From the NCBI RefSeq assembly GCF_000959365.1, contig NZ_CP009556.1, forward strand, positions 2,542,001 through 2,606,000: a stretch of DNA of 64,000 nucleotides. The letters are read 5' to 3'. The translations under genes and the position numbers were made by a program. This document shows positions 34,251-43,700 of the stretch, one piece after another. How positions within the stretch are numbered: position 1 is the stretch's first letter; each line of letters begins with the position of its first letter. The stretch comes from Burkholderia oklahomensis C6786 (GTDB lineage: Bacteria > Pseudomonadota > Gammaproteobacteria > Burkholderiales > Burkholderiaceae). The notes under the pieces are model-generated. The model saw only the letters and a program-made list of their open reading frames with translations, searched no databases and had not been told where the DNA came from.

Positions 34251-35348
34251 ATGAAAAAGAAAAAGCAACGCCGCATCGCCGGCAGGACTGCGATCTCAGC
34301 CGGCTTCGCCACGTGCGCGAGCCTGGCGGGCGGCCACGCGCTCGCGCAATCGAGCGTCACGCTGTACGGCATCATGGATGCCGGCGTCGAGTACGTGAAC
34401 CACGCGGCGCCCGAAGGCGGCGGCGTGCTTCGCCTCAAGTCGGGCAACAAGAACACGTCGCGCTGGGGCTTGCGCGGCGTCGAGGATCTCGGCGGCGGCC
34501 TGAAGGCGGTGTTCCGTCTCGAAAGCGGAATCGACCTCGCGAACGGCGGCTTCGACGACGGCCCCGACTCGATCTTCGCGCGGCGCGCGACGGTGGGCCT
34601 CAAGGGCAAGTGGGGCGAGCTGACGCTCGGCCGCAACTTCACCGTCACGTACGACTACATGCTGCCGTTCGATCCGATGGGCTACGCGCAGAACTACTCG
34701 TGGGCGACGTCGTCGACGGCGACGGGCGGCCGCAAGGACGGCCTCTTCACGCGCTCGTCGAACGCGGTGCGCTACGACGGCTCGTACGGCGGCTTCCGCT
34801 TCGGCGCGATGTACGGCTTCGGCAACGTGCCGGGCAGCATGAAGACGAGCTCGAAGTACGACTTCGCGCTCGGCTACGAGAGCGGCCCGTTCGCCGCGGT
34901 CGTCACGTTCGACCGCCAGAACGGCGCACGCGACAGCGTGAGCCCCGCCGATCCGGTCGACTACGTGCAGGGAATTCATGCGGGCGTCAGCTACGACTTC
35001 GGCAACCTGAAAACGATGGCCGGCTACCGCAACTATCGCCGCACATACCGCACGACGGCGGCGACGCAGCTGAGCGACATGTACTGGATCGGCGGCTCGT
35101 ACGACTTCACGCCGGCGTTCTCGCTGATCGGCGCGGTCTATCACCAGAACATCAAGGGCGGCACCGACGCCGATCCGACGCTCGTGTCGCTGCGCGCGCA
35201 ATACGCGCTGTCGAAGCGCACGGTGCTGTACGCGGCGGGCGGCTTCGCGATCGCGCAGCATGGGCGGAACGTGAGCCTGTCGCGCGATTCGGTCGGGTAT
35301 GCCGATACGCAGGTCGGCGTCACGGTGGGGATGCAGCAGCGGTTCTGA
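34251..35348 (+). CDS. Gram-negative porin (OmpC-like)
   Basis: An outer-membrane porin of 365 residues, slightly shorter than the one at 6712-7917. The leader is MKKKKQRRIAGRTAISAGFATCASLAGGHALA with an unusually basic start, and the mature protein begins QSSVTLYGIMDAGVEYVNH. Strand and loop signatures include SRWGLRGVEDLGGGLKAVFRLESG and GELTLGRNFTVTYDYM, and the protein ends QVGVTVGMQQRF with terminal Phe. ATG 34251 follows GGAGA. It comes after the FbpABC-type importer in the same direction but 366 bp away, so it might feed that importer or be independent. A hairpin terminator follows. Confidence 0.93.
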   Translation: MKKKKQRRIAGRTAISAGFATCASLAGGHALAQSSVTLYGIMDAGVEYVNHAAPEGGGVLRLKSGNKNTSRWGLRGVEDLGGGLKAVFRLESGIDLANGGFDDGPDSIFARRATVGLKGKWGELTLGRNFTVTYDYMLPFDPMGYAQNYSWATSSTATGGRKDGLFTRSSNAVRYDGSYGGFRFGAMYGFGNVPGSMKTSSKYDFALGYESGPFAAVVTFDRQNGARDSVSPADPVDYVQGIHAGVSYDFGNLKTMAGYRNYRRTYRTTAATQLSDMYWIGGSYDFTPAFSLIGAVYHQNIKGGTDADPTLVSLRAQYALSKRTVLYAAGGFAIAQHGRNVSLSRDSVGYADTQVGVTVGMQQRF

Positions 35349-35383
35349 GCGCCGACGCGCGATGACGCAGGACGGCGCACGCC

Positions 35384-35417
35384 GCGTCCGGGCGGCGGCG
35401 CGCCGTCACCCGGACGC
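35384..35417. terminator. Bidirectional terminator-like hairpin
   Basis: GCGTCCGGG (35384-35392) pairs perfectly with CCCGGACGC (35409-35417) across a 16 nt GC-rich loop. It lies between the convergent porin and oxidoreductase genes and overlaps the latter's last codons. There is no T-run, so it may act by pausing or with Rho. Confidence 0.55.
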
Positions 35418-36371
35418 ATTCATCGTGAACACCGGGCGCACCCGGCTGTCCGCGTCGTCCCAATGCGCGTGGACGCGCGCGATCGGCACCGTTTCGGTGT
35501 CGATCCGCAGTCCGGCGGCATCCGCCGCACCGAACACCGCACGCGCCGCGTTCAACAGCCGCGGCAGCGAAATGCTGCCGATGCCGCTGCCCATCAGCGT
35601 GATCGCCGTGGCGCGCAGCACCGCGCCCGGCAGCAACACGTCGGCGCCGCCGATCGTGCCGATCTGCACGAAGCGCACCGGATGCCCGTCGGGCGACGCC
35701 TTCGCCGCGGCAATCAGCGCGGACCGCGCGCTCGCGCCCCACAGATAATCCAGCACGACATCCACGCCCGCGCGGAAATGTGTCTCGAACGCGCGCGCCA
35801 CCGGTTCGTCATCCTGCGTCAGCGAGATCGTGAAGTCGGCGCCCGCCGACTTCAGCGCTTCGAGCACGTCCGCATTTCGCCCTGTCGCGATCACCTTCGC
35901 CGCGCCGAGATGTTTGGCGATCCGGACCGCGAGCCGCCCCGATGCGCCGGTCGCGCCGTTGACGAGCACCGTCTCGCCGGCTACGAGCCGCGCGCGCTCG
36001 GTCAGCGCCGCCCACGACGACATGCCCGGAATCGCGATCGCGGCCGCCGTGACGTCGTCGAGCGAATCGGGCAACGGGACGCAATTCGCTTCGGGCACGA
36101 GCGTGCGCTCGGCCATCGCGCCGAACGGCGCCTGCGGCCCCAGGAAATAGACGCGCCGGCCGTCGTCGAGACGCCCGGTCCCGTCGACGCCCGCCACGAA
36201 CGGGAAACGGCCCGTCGACGAATAATGCGCGCCCGATGCGCGCGCCTGCGCGAGCCGGCTCAACGCGGACGCGCTCACGTCGATCACGCGATGGCCGGGC
36301 GATGCGTGCGGCGGATCGAATTCGGTATAGCTCGGGCGCTGGCCCGCGCCCTGGACGACAGCAGCTTTCAT
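35406..36371 (-). CDS. Zinc-independent MDR oxidoreductase (quinone reductase-like)
   Basis: A 321-residue medium-chain dehydrogenase/reductase of the NADPH:quinone oxidoreductase type. The GroES-like N-domain (MKAAVVQGAGQRPSYTEFD) lacks the zinc-binding Cys/His set, and the nucleotide motif is NGATGASGRLAVRIAKHLGA (about 141-160) followed by VIATGRN, which suggests NADPH. ATG 36371 has AAGGAG at 6 nt. It is divergent from an AraC regulator 347 bp away, its probable controller. Likely role is reduction of a quinone or reactive enone; the substrate is unknown. Confidence 0.88.
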   Translation of the reverse strand: MKAAVVQGAGQRPSYTEFDPPHASPGHRVIDVSASALSRLAQARASGAHYSSTGRFPFVAGVDGTGRLDDGRRVYFLGPQAPFGAMAERTLVPEANCVPLPDSLDDVTAAAIAIPGMSSWAALTERARLVAGETVLVNGATGASGRLAVRIAKHLGAAKVIATGRNADVLEALKSAGADFTISLTQDDEPVARAFETHFRAGVDVVLDYLWGASARSALIAAAKASPDGHPVRFVQIGTIGGADVLLPGAVLRATAITLMGSGIGSISLPRLLNAARAVFGAADAAGLRIDTETVPIARVHAHWDDADSRVRPVFTMNASG

Positions 36372-36685
36372 GAAGGCTCCTTGCTCATCGGATGGCAACG
36401 GGATCGCGCGATCGCCGCGCGTTGCCGCACGCGCGGCGCTGCATCGCGGATCTCGAGTAGGTCGAACGAATCGATCGCATGCGGCGCGGACAGCGCACCG
36501 CGACGCCCGCCGCCGCGCGCGCGTTCGCGAGGCATGCCGCGACGGCGCAGCCGCGGATCGCCATGCCGCCGCCGGCTTCGAGTCGCTCGGTGTATTCAGG
36601 GAAGGTCGATTCGGCTCGCATCGCACCGCATGCCGGATCGAATGAACGTGAACGCAGTGTAGACGTGCATTCAAGGCCGGCCTCC

Positions 36686-36720
36686 GGTATAAAGGCCATT
36701 CGATACGGTATTCAGGCCAT
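36686..36720 (+). promoter_or_regulatory. Paired AraC-type operator overlapping its own start codon
   Basis: Two 14 bp direct repeats, GGTAT-NN-AGGCCAT (36686-36699 and 36707-36720), are spaced exactly 21 bp apart, two DNA turns. The second runs into the ATG of the AraC gene, so binding would block its translation start region and transcription. The arrangement fits an autorepressing AraC dimer site. Confidence 0.6.
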
Positions 36721-37570
36721 GCTCGATCCGCTCCTTCCCGTCGAACTCGTGATGTCCTCCGACGGCCCGTTCGTCGCCGCCGCCGAATTGTCGCAGCACG
36801 ACGCACGCACGACCGCGCCGCATAGCCACGCGCGCGGGCAACTCGTCGGCGCGTCGAGCGGGCTCGTGTCGATCGGGCTCGACGACCAGGACTGGGTGGT
36901 GCCCGCGATCCACGCGATCTGGATCCCGCCGCACCGCGTGCATTCGCTGCGCTCGTTCGGCCCGTTTTCCGGCTGGAGCGTCTTCATCGCGGAGCACCGA
37001 TGCGCGGCCCTACCCGACGCGCCGCGCGCGATCGTCGCATCGCCGCTGCTGCGCGAGGCGGTTCGCCGCGCGGCGAGCTGGCGCGGCGCCGAGCTCGATT
37101 GCGCTCGCGCGCGGATCGCGGACGTGATACTCGATGAAATCGCAACGGCGAAAGCGGGATCGCTGGGGCTGCCGCGCCCGCGCGATCCGCGGCTCGTGCG
37201 GATCACCGATGCGCTGGCCGGCGATCTGGCGGACAATCGCCGCGTCGATGAATGGGCGGCGTGGGCCGGCATGGCGCCGCGCACGCTGAGCCGCCGCTTC
37301 GTGGCCGAAACGGGGCTCACGCTTGCGCAGTGGCGCCAGCAGGCGCGCCTGCTGCGCGCGCTCGAACGGCTCGCGGACGGCGTGACGGTGACGACGGTCG
37401 CGCTCGACCTCGGCTACGACAACGTCAGCGCGTTCATCGACATGTTTCGCCGCGCGCTCGGCACGACGCCCGGGCAGTACGTGAGTGCGGAGCCCGACGA
37501 GCATCGGGACGGCGTGCGGCGTGCGCGCCCCTCCGGTTCGAGCGAAGCGTGCGGGGCGCGGGGTCAGTAA
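36719..37570 (+). CDS. AraC-family transcriptional regulator
   Basis: A 283-residue AraC-type regulator with an N-terminal cupin-like sensing domain ([35 protein letters not shown]) and two C-terminal helix-turn-helix units ([50 protein letters not shown]). The histidines in the cupin part (PHSH, PPHRVH) are typical of the PA1490/YdeC-like group. The start ATG 36719-36721 lies in the second of two operator-like repeats. It is divergent from the MDR oxidoreductase. The 3' end overlaps the convergent hpaI gene by 7 bp. Confidence 0.9.
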   Translation: MLDPLLPVELVMSSDGPFVAAAELSQHDARTTAPHSHARGQLVGASSGLVSIGLDDQDWVVPAIHAIWIPPHRVHSLRSFGPFSGWSVFIAEHRCAALPDAPRAIVASPLLREAVRRAASWRGAELDCARARIADVILDEIATAKAGSLGLPRPRDPRLVRITDALAGDLADNRRVDEWAAWAGMAPRTLSRRFVAETGLTLAQWRQQARLLRALERLADGVTVTTVALDLGYDNVSAFIDMFRRALGTTPGQYVSAEPDEHRDGVRRARPSGSSEACGARGQ

Positions 37571-38370
37571 GTGCCGTCGCCCGCGCGGGCCGCGTCGTCC
37601 GCCGATGACTTGAACCGCGCGGCCAGCCGCTCCGCGCTGCGCGCGAGCAGCGTCGTGTCGACGCCCACCGCGACGAACGTCGCGCCGGCTTCGAGATAGC
37701 ACCGCGCCGCGCGCTCGTCCGCGCTGAGGATCCCCGCCGCCTTGCCCGCCGCGACGATCGAAGCGATCGCGCGGTCGATCGCCGCCTGCACGTCCGGATG
37801 CGCGGGATTGCCGAGATGCCCGAGATCGGCCGCGAGATCGGCCGGCCCGATGAACACGCCGTCGACGCCTTCGACGCGCGCGATCGCGTCGATCGCATCG
37901 AGCCCCGCGCGCGTCTCGACCTGCACGAGCACCGCGATCCGGTCGTTCGCCTGCCGCACGTAGTCGTCGATGCGATTCCAGCGCGACGCGCGCGCGAGCG
38001 CACTGCCGACGCCGCGGATGCCGAGCGGCGGATAGCGGGTCGCCGCGACGGCCGCGCGCGCCTCGTCCGCGCTCTGCACCATCGGCACGAGCAGCGTCTG
38101 CGCGCCGAGATCGAGCACCTGCTTGACGGCGACCGCATCGTTCCACGGCACGCGCACGACGGGATGCGACGGATATGCGGCGATCGCCTGCAATTGCGCG
38201 AGGATCGTCGGCACCGTGTTCGGCGCGTGCTCGCCGTCGATCAGCAGCCAGTCGAAGCCCGCGCCCGCGACGACTTCCGCGCTATAGGGATTCGCGAGTC
38301 CGAGCCACAGCCCGATCTGCGCTTCGCCGCGCGCGAGCGCGGCCTTGAACGTGTTCTCAGGAATGCGCAT
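37564..38370 (-). CDS. hpaI: 4-hydroxy-2-oxoheptanedioate aldolase HpaI
   Basis: This metal-dependent class II pyruvate aldolase splits 4-hydroxy-2-oxoheptanedioate into pyruvate and succinic semialdehyde, the last step of the homoprotocatechuate pathway. The 268-residue protein has the family hallmarks [22 protein letters not shown] (start), [11 protein letters not shown] (about 41-51), [26 protein letters not shown] region, and [16 protein letters not shown]. The metal ligands are the Glu of VQVET and the Asp of [11 protein letters not shown]. It lies 9 bp downstream of hpaH and is the last gene of the operon. The overlap with the convergent AraC gene is only the stop region. Confidence 0.94.
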   Translation of the reverse strand: MRIPENTFKAALARGEAQIGLWLGLANPYSAEVVAGAGFDWLLIDGEHAPNTVPTILAQLQAIAAYPSHPVVRVPWNDAVAVKQVLDLGAQTLLVPMVQSADEARAAVAATRYPPLGIRGVGSALARASRWNRIDDYVRQANDRIAVLVQVETRAGLDAIDAIARVEGVDGVFIGPADLAADLGHLGNPAHPDVQAAIDRAIASIVAAGKAAGILSADERAARCYLEAGATFVAVGVDTTLLARSAERLAARFKSSADDAARAGDGTY

Positions 38371-38379
38371 CGTCGGCCG

Positions 38380-39183
38380 TCACTCGAAGTAGCAATGGAT
38401 CGCGCCGAGCGGACCGTAATCGACGTTGAACGTGTCGCCGCTCTTCGCCGCGCACGGCCGCGTGAACGATCCGCCGAGAATGATCTCGCCCGCGTCGAGC
38501 GACACGTCGAAGCGCGCGAGCCGGTTCGCGAGCCACGCGACGCCGTTCGCCGGATGGTTCAGCACGCCCGCCGCGACGCCCGTCTCCTCGACGACGCCGT
38601 TGCGGGACATGATCGCCGCGACCCAGCGCAGATCGACGTCCATCGGCCGCACGGGGCGCCCGCCGAGCACGACGCCCGCGTTCGCCGCGTTGTCGGCGAT
38701 CGTGTCGAACACCTTGCGCGGACGCTTCGTGTCCGGATCGATCGACTGGCTGCGCGCATCGATGATCTCGAGCGCGGGCACGACGTAGTCGACCGCGTCG
38801 TAGACGTCGAACACCGTGCAGTTCGGCCCCTTCAGCGGCTTGCCGAGCACGAACGCGAGCTCGACCTCGACGCGCGGCACGATGAAGCGGCGCGTCGGAA
38901 TCGGCGCGCCGTCCTCGAAGAACATGTCGTCGAGGAGCGCGCCGTAGTCGGGCTCGTCGATCTGCGAAGACGACTGCATCGCCTTCGACGTCAAGCCGAT
39001 CTTGTGTCCTTTCAGCACGCGTCCCTCGGCGAGCTTCATGTCGACCCACGTGCGCTGGATCGCGTACGCGTCGTCGATCGTGATCTCCGGATAGTCGAGC
39101 GAGATCTGGCGAATCTGCCTGCGCTCGCGCTCGGCGACGTGCAGCCGGTGCGCGAGCAACTCGATGGTGGCGGAATCTAGCAT
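38380..39183 (-). CDS. hpaH: 2-oxo-hept-4-ene-1,7-dioate hydratase HpaH
   Basis: The enzyme adds water to 2-oxo-hept-4-ene-1,7-dioate, giving the HpaI substrate. It is a 267-residue fumarylacetoacetate-hydrolase-fold protein, the same length as E. coli HpaH, and the alignment of [14 protein letters not shown] with the E. coli start selects ATG 39183 over the ATG three codons upstream. Hallmarks are [48 protein letters not shown] and LGGSFTRP. It is fifth or sixth of the hpa operon, 23 bp after hpaF. Confidence 0.95.
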   Translation of the reverse strand: MLDSATIELLAHRLHVAERERRQIRQISLDYPEITIDDAYAIQRTWVDMKLAEGRVLKGHKIGLTSKAMQSSSQIDEPDYGALLDDMFFEDGAPIPTRRFIVPRVEVELAFVLGKPLKGPNCTVFDVYDAVDYVVPALEIIDARSQSIDPDTKRPRKVFDTIADNAANAGVVLGGRPVRPMDVDLRWVAAIMSRNGVVEETGVAAGVLNHPANGVAWLANRLARFDVSLDAGEIILGGSFTRPCAAKSGDTFNVDYGPLGAIHCYFE

Positions 39184-39206
39184 GGTCGTCATTGTCGGGG
39201 TTGGGG

Positions 39207-39599
39207 TCACGCGCCGCGCTTGTAGCGTGCGTGGATGTTGTTGTGCTTGTACGAGCCCGTCTCGCTGAACTCGGCCAGCTCCATCGACAGCGCGAGATAG
39301 CGCCGCGCGTAGAGTTCCGCGAAATGCGCCTTGATCGCGTCGAACAGCGCGTCGCACGCGGCCTGCTTCGTCGCGTCGTCGCGCCCCGAGCCGATCTTCA
39401 GCGTCACGTGGACGAACGCGTCGTCGGCGGTGCCGTCGGCGACGCAGTAATCCTGCAGCTCGATCGCGCGCGAGCGGATGCCGCCCGTCGGGAACACGCC
39501 GCCCTGCGCGATCAGCGTCTCGTTGACCGTCTTGAGCAGCACGGGAATCCGCGCGTCGTCACGGATGTTCGCGGTGTATTCGACGATGATGTGGGGCAT
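39207..39599 (-). CDS. hpaF: 5-carboxymethyl-2-hydroxymuconate delta-isomerase HpaF
   Basis: A 130-residue tautomerase-superfamily enzyme that isomerises 5-carboxymethyl-2-hydroxymuconate. Pro2 after the initiator Met (MPHIIVEYT) is the catalytic base of the superfamily. Other marks are [19 protein letters not shown] and the C-terminal [16 protein letters not shown]. Length is as for E. coli HpaF. It lies between hpaD (80 bp upstream) and hpaH in the operon. Confidence 0.94.
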   Translation of the reverse strand: MPHIIVEYTANIRDDARIPVLLKTVNETLIAQGGVFPTGGIRSRAIELQDYCVADGTADDAFVHVTLKIGSGRDDATKQAACDALFDAIKAHFAELYARRYLALSMELAEFSETGSYKHNNIHARYKRGA

Positions 39600-39679
39600 G
39601 TCGGCTCTCCGTATTCTTCAGGATTCCGTCGGCGTCCGAAACGAATCGGCGCGCGACGCGCGCACGGCGCGCATGGCGT

Positions 39680-40528
39680 TCACGGCAACGGAAAGATCGC
39701 ATTGATCTGCCCGGTGCCCGAGCTCGCGAAGTAGTCGGTCACGATCTCGATCGGCTTGTCGTAGCGGTCCCAGCCGAGCAGGCCGAGCAGCATCGCGGTG
39801 TCGTGCATGCCGCCCTCGCCGTAGCAGTGCTCGTTGTACTCGGGCAGCATCTTGCAGAACGTCGCGAAGTCGCCCTGCTTCCACAGCTCGACGACACGCA
39901 GATCCACCTGCTTGAAAAACTCGCGGCTGATCATGTGGATCGCTTCTTCGGGGCTGCCGTTGTCGTTGAAGCGATGCGACAGCGAGCCGCTCGCGAAGAA
40001 CGCGACGTTCGAATCGCTCGCCTCGATCGCGTGCTTGAGCGCCTCGCCGAAGCGCCGGCTCTCGTCGAGCGAGTGCCACATGCACCAGCCCGCGATCGAC
40101 ACGACCTTGAAGTGCTGATCGGCGTTCATGTAGCGCATCGGCACGAGCGTGCCGTACTCGAGTTCGAGACTGTCGATCTCGTGCGCGCGCGTGCCGATCC
40201 CGCGCTCGTTCGCGGCCGCGGCGATCAGATGCCCGAGCGCCGGATTGCCCGGATACGCGTAGCGCATGTCGCGGATGAAGTGCGGCAGCTCGTTGCTCGT
40301 GTAGACGCCGCCGAATTGCCCGTTGCAGTTCACGTGATAGCCGGCGTTGACGAGCCAGTGCGTGTCGGCGACGACGATCGTGTCGACGCCGAGCGCGCGG
40401 CAGCGCTCGCCGATCGCCTGATGACCGCGGATCGCCTCGGCACGGCAGCCGTGATGCTTGCCCGGCAATTCGGACAGGTACATCGACGGCACGTGCGTGA
40501 TCTTCGCGGCGAGTGACAGCTTTCCCAT
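39680..40528 (-). CDS. hpaD: 3,4-dihydroxyphenylacetate 2,3-dioxygenase HpaD
   Basis: This extradiol dioxygenase of the LigB superfamily opens the ring of homoprotocatechuate with Fe2+ and O2. The 282-residue protein has the typical opening KITHVPSMYLSELPGKHHG, with metal-ligand histidines, then VVADTHWLVNAGYHVN, and FFASGSLSHRFNDNG. It follows hpaE in the operon by 69 bp. It is the ring-cleavage step; the upstream hydroxylase (HpaBC) that makes its substrate is not in this window. Confidence 0.95.
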   Translation of the reverse strand: MGKLSLAAKITHVPSMYLSELPGKHHGCRAEAIRGHQAIGERCRALGVDTIVVADTHWLVNAGYHVNCNGQFGGVYTSNELPHFIRDMRYAYPGNPALGHLIAAAANERGIGTRAHEIDSLELEYGTLVPMRYMNADQHFKVVSIAGWCMWHSLDESRRFGEALKHAIEASDSNVAFFASGSLSHRFNDNGSPEEAIHMISREFFKQVDLRVVELWKQGDFATFCKMLPEYNEHCYGEGGMHDTAMLLGLLGWDRYDKPIEIVTDYFASSGTGQINAIFPLP

Positions 40529-40597
40529 CGTGAGTCTCCTGCCGCGTCGCCGGCCGACGGCGCCGGCGCGCGGCGTTTCGTTCGTTACCCGCGGACG

Positions 40598-42061
40598 TCA
40601 CACGCCCCAGCGGGGAATGTGATGGCTGCCCATCGAGATGCAGACGTTCTTGATCTCGGCGAACACCTCGAAGCTGTATTCGCCGCCCTCGCGGCCGGTG
40701 CCGGATTCCTTCACGCCGCCGAACGGCTGGCGCAGGTCGCGCACGTTCTGGCTGTTGACGAACACCATCCCCGCCTCGATGCCGCGCGCGAGCCGATGCG
40801 CACGGCCGACGTCCTGCGTCCAGAGGTACGACGCGAGGCCGTACGACGTGTCGTTCGCGAGGCGCAGCCCGTCTTCCTCGCTGTCGAACGGAATCAGGCA
40901 TGCGACCGGCCCGAAGATCTCTTCCTGTGCGATCCGCATCCGGTTGTCGACGTCGGCGAACACGGTCGGCCGCACGAAGTTGCCGTTCGCGAGATGCGCG
41001 GGCAGGTTCGCCGGCTTGTCCGCGCCGCCCGCGACGAGCCGCGCGCCCTCCTCGACGCCGAGCCTGACGTAGCCCGTCACCTTCTCCCAGTGCGCGCGCG
41101 TGATCATCGAGCCGAGCTGCGTCTTCTCGTCGGCCGGATCGCCGACGATCAGGCTGTTCGCGCGGCGCGCGAACTCGGCGACGAACCTGTCGTAGATCGT
41201 CCGCTGCACGAAGATCCGCGAACCGGCCGTGCAGCGCTCGCCGTTGATCGAGAAGATCGTGAAGAGCGACGCGTCGAGCGCACGGTCGAAATCGGCGTCG
41301 TCGAAGATCAGCACGGGCGACTTGCCGCCCAGCTCCATCGAATATTTCTTCAGGCCGGCGCGCTCCATGATCCGCTTGCCCGTCACCGTGCCGCCCGTGA
41401 ACGACACCGCGCGCACGTCCGGATGCCGGACGAGCGCATCGCCCGCGGTCGCGCCGTAGCCCTGCACGACATTCAGCACGCCGGCCGGAATGCCGGCTTC
41501 GAGCGCGAGGCGGCCGAGCTGATCGGCCGTCAACGGCGAGAGCTCCGACATCTTCAGCACCGCGGTGTTGCCGAGCGCGAGGCACGGCGCGGTCTTCCAC
41601 GTCGCGGTCATGAACGGCACGTTCCACGGCGACACCAGCGCGCACACGCCGACCGGCTGATACAGCGTGTAGTTCAGCATCTGGTCGTCGACCGGATAGC
41701 TGCGGCCGTTCATCTGCGTGCACACCTCGGCGAAGAAATGGAAATTCTCCGACGCGCGCGGGATCAGCTGCTTCTTCGTCTGCGAGATCGGCAGGCCGGT
41801 GTCCTGCGTCTCCAGTTCGGCGAGCGCCGGCACGTTGCGCTCGATCAGCTCGCCGAGCTTGCGCATCAGCTTCGCGCGCTCCTTCGCCGGCGTGTTCGCC
41901 CACTTCGGAAACGCGTCCTTCGCGGCGCGCACCGCCGCGTCGATTTCTTCCGCGCCGCCCGACGCGACGTCGGCGATCGGCTCGCCCGTCGCCGGATTGA
42001 ACGTCGTGAACGTCTCTCGGCTGTCGACTTCCCGGCCGCCGATCCAGTGCTTGATGCTCAT
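40598..42061 (-). CDS. hpaE: 5-carboxymethyl-2-hydroxymuconic semialdehyde dehydrogenase HpaE
   Basis: An NAD-dependent aldehyde dehydrogenase, 487 residues, that oxidises the ring-cleavage product to the dicarboxylate. Catalytic Glu is in MELGGKSPV and the Cys nucleophile in NGERCTAGSRIF; NAD contacts include VSPWNVPFM and FTGGTVTGKRIM. ATG 42061 follows AAGGAGA at 5 nt; the longer upstream frame belongs to hpaG2. It is third in the operon. Sequence closeness to E. coli HpaE and the surrounding genes make the substrate assignment firm. Confidence 0.95.
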   Translation of the reverse strand: MSIKHWIGGREVDSRETFTTFNPATGEPIADVASGGAEEIDAAVRAAKDAFPKWANTPAKERAKLMRKLGELIERNVPALAELETQDTGLPISQTKKQLIPRASENFHFFAEVCTQMNGRSYPVDDQMLNYTLYQPVGVCALVSPWNVPFMTATWKTAPCLALGNTAVLKMSELSPLTADQLGRLALEAGIPAGVLNVVQGYGATAGDALVRHPDVRAVSFTGGTVTGKRIMERAGLKKYSMELGGKSPVLIFDDADFDRALDASLFTIFSINGERCTAGSRIFVQRTIYDRFVAEFARRANSLIVGDPADEKTQLGSMITRAHWEKVTGYVRLGVEEGARLVAGGADKPANLPAHLANGNFVRPTVFADVDNRMRIAQEEIFGPVACLIPFDSEEDGLRLANDTSYGLASYLWTQDVGRAHRLARGIEAGMVFVNSQNVRDLRQPFGGVKESGTGREGGEYSFEVFAEIKNVCISMGSHHIPRWGV

Positions 42062-42084
42062 GCGTCTCTCCTTGTGCGACGGCG

Positions 42085-42849
42085 TCAGCCGACGCGATAG
42101 TAATCCGCTTCGCCGACGATCGTGTTGACGAGCCGGCCGACGCCCTCGATCTCGGTCACGACCTCGTCGCCCGGCTTGGTGTCGGCGAGCCCTTCCGGCG
42201 TGCCGGTCAGGATCAGGTCGCCGGGCGCGAGCGTCATGAAGCCGCTGATGTACTCGATCAGCGACGCGACGTCGAAGATCATGTCGCGCGTGTTGCCGCG
42301 CTGCGTTTCCGCGCCGTTGACCGTCGTGCGCAGCGCGAGATTCATCGGATCGCCGATCTCGTCGCGGGTCACGAGCCACGGCCCGAGCGGCGTGCACGTG
42401 TCGCGGTTCTTCACGCGCAGGTTCGGTCGGTAATAATTTTCGAGGTAATCGCGGATCGCGTAATCGTTGCCGATCGTGTAGCCGAGCACGTGGTCGAGCG
42501 CATGCGCGCGCTTCACGTTGCGCGCCTCGCGGCCGATCACGACCGCGAGCTCGCACTCGTAGTGCATGTGCGTCGCGTCGGCGGGCCGCACCGTCTGCGC
42601 GCGATGGCCGACGAACGTGTTCGGTCCCTTCAGGAAGACGAGCGGCTCGGTCGGCGCCTTGAACGCGAGCTCCTTCGCGTGATCGGCGTAGTTGAGGCCG
42701 AGCGCGAACGTCGTGCGCGGCACGACGGGCGGCAGCCACGAGACGTCCGTCTCGGCGAGCACGCGCCCGGTATCGAGCCGCACGCGCCCTTCGCCCGCCG
42801 GCTCGGCCGCGTGCAGCGCGCCGTTGAACACTACGCGTGCGGTCCTCAT
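42085..42849 (-). CDS. hpaG2: HpaG C-terminal half: isomerase/decarboxylase subunit (HpaG2)
   Basis: A 254-residue fumarylacetoacetate-hydrolase-fold protein matching the C-terminal half of the E. coli bifunctional HpaG, which decarboxylates 5-oxo-pent-3-ene-1,2,5-tricarboxylate and isomerises the product. Hallmarks are FALGLNYADHAKELAF, FLKGPNTFVGH, the acidic metal-site ECELAVVIGREARNV, and ILTGTPEGLADTKPGDEV. ATG 42849 overlaps the stop of hpaG1 by 4 bp, implying coupled translation of the two halves. Confidence 0.92.
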   Translation of the reverse strand: MRTARVVFNGALHAAEPAGEGRVRLDTGRVLAETDVSWLPPVVPRTTFALGLNYADHAKELAFKAPTEPLVFLKGPNTFVGHRAQTVRPADATHMHYECELAVVIGREARNVKRAHALDHVLGYTIGNDYAIRDYLENYYRPNLRVKNRDTCTPLGPWLVTRDEIGDPMNLALRTTVNGAETQRGNTRDMIFDVASLIEYISGFMTLAPGDLILTGTPEGLADTKPGDEVVTEIEGVGRLVNTIVGEADYYRVG

Positions 42850-43535
42850 CGTGCGTCCTCCGCCGTCAACGTATGCCGCAGCACGCCGAGGCCCGGCGCC
42901 TCGATCTCGATCGCGCTGCCCGCCGCCGCGCGCGGCGCGTTCGGGCCGACGCCGACGAGCAGCACGTCGCCCGCGTCGAACGACATGAACGCCGACACGT
43001 CGGCGATCAACCGCGCGACGGGGCGAATCAGGTTCGCGGTGCTCGCCTCGTAGCGCCGCTCGCCGTCGACGCGCACGGTCACGGCGAGCGCGTCCGGATC
43101 GCCGATGCTTGCGCGCGCAACGATCGCCGGCCCGAGCGGGCAGAAGCCGTCGCGGCACTTGAAGCGTACCGCCGGCCGATAATAATCGGGATGCGGGATC
43201 GACACGTCGCTTGCAAGCGTAAAACCTTTAACGAAATCAAACGCCCGTTCGACCGGCACGCGCGTCGTGCGCCGCGCGAACACCACGCCGACCGTCGCAC
43301 CGATCTCGAGCGCATCGACGCCCGCCGGCACGACGACGGCCGCGCCGTCGCCCGCGTGCGTGTTCGCGGGCTTCACGTACAGCACGGGCGCCTGCGGCGG
43401 CTTGTTGTACGGCGGCGCATGCACCGCGTCGCCGAGCGCCGCGAGCGCGCCGCGGTCGTTCAGCAACGCGCCGTAGACCGTGCCGATGCGTACCGTTTCG
43501 ACCGTCGCGCCATCGGCGACAAGAGACAGCTCCAT
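42846..43535 (-). CDS. hpaG1: HpaG N-terminal half: isomerase/decarboxylase subunit (HpaG1)
   Basis: A 229-residue FAH-fold protein corresponding to the N-terminal half of E. coli HpaG. Marks are TVYGALLNDRGALAAL, YNKPPQAPVLYVKPANT, and the motif DVSIPHPDYYRPAVRFKCRD, with LLVGVGPNAPRA near the end. The start ATG 43535 is set by GGAGG 9 nt upstream; an ATG three codons earlier would abut that site. It is the first gene of the operon, transcribed away from hpaR. In E. coli these two halves are one polypeptide; here they are separate overlapping genes. Confidence 0.9.
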   Translation of the reverse strand: MELSLVADGATVETVRIGTVYGALLNDRGALAALGDAVHAPPYNKPPQAPVLYVKPANTHAGDGAAVVVPAGVDALEIGATVGVVFARRTTRVPVERAFDFVKGFTLASDVSIPHPDYYRPAVRFKCRDGFCPLGPAIVARASIGDPDALAVTVRVDGERRYEASTANLIRPVARLIADVSAFMSFDAGDVLLVGVGPNAPRAAAGSAIEIEAPGLGVLRHTLTAEDAR

Positions 43536-43574
43536 ACGATTCATCCTCCGCCGCGTCGCGCGGCCGGGCCAATT

Positions 43575-43590
43575 ACTTAACATATTAACT
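43575..43590. promoter_or_regulatory. Candidate HpaR operator
   Basis: ACTTAACATATTAACT is a 16 bp imperfect palindrome (TTAA arms 4 bp apart, one mismatch outside) in the 165 bp between the divergent hpaG1 and hpaR genes. It is the only AT-rich palindrome there and has the size of a MarR-family site. Confidence 0.45.
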
Positions 43591-43700
43591 ACAGCGCGCG
43601 GAAAGAACAACCGCGATAACCCTGATATCTCCGATAAGGCGGTCCCCGACGATTTTCGCCCTGCTAAGATTGATGGATCAACCGCCCTTCCAGGAACCTC

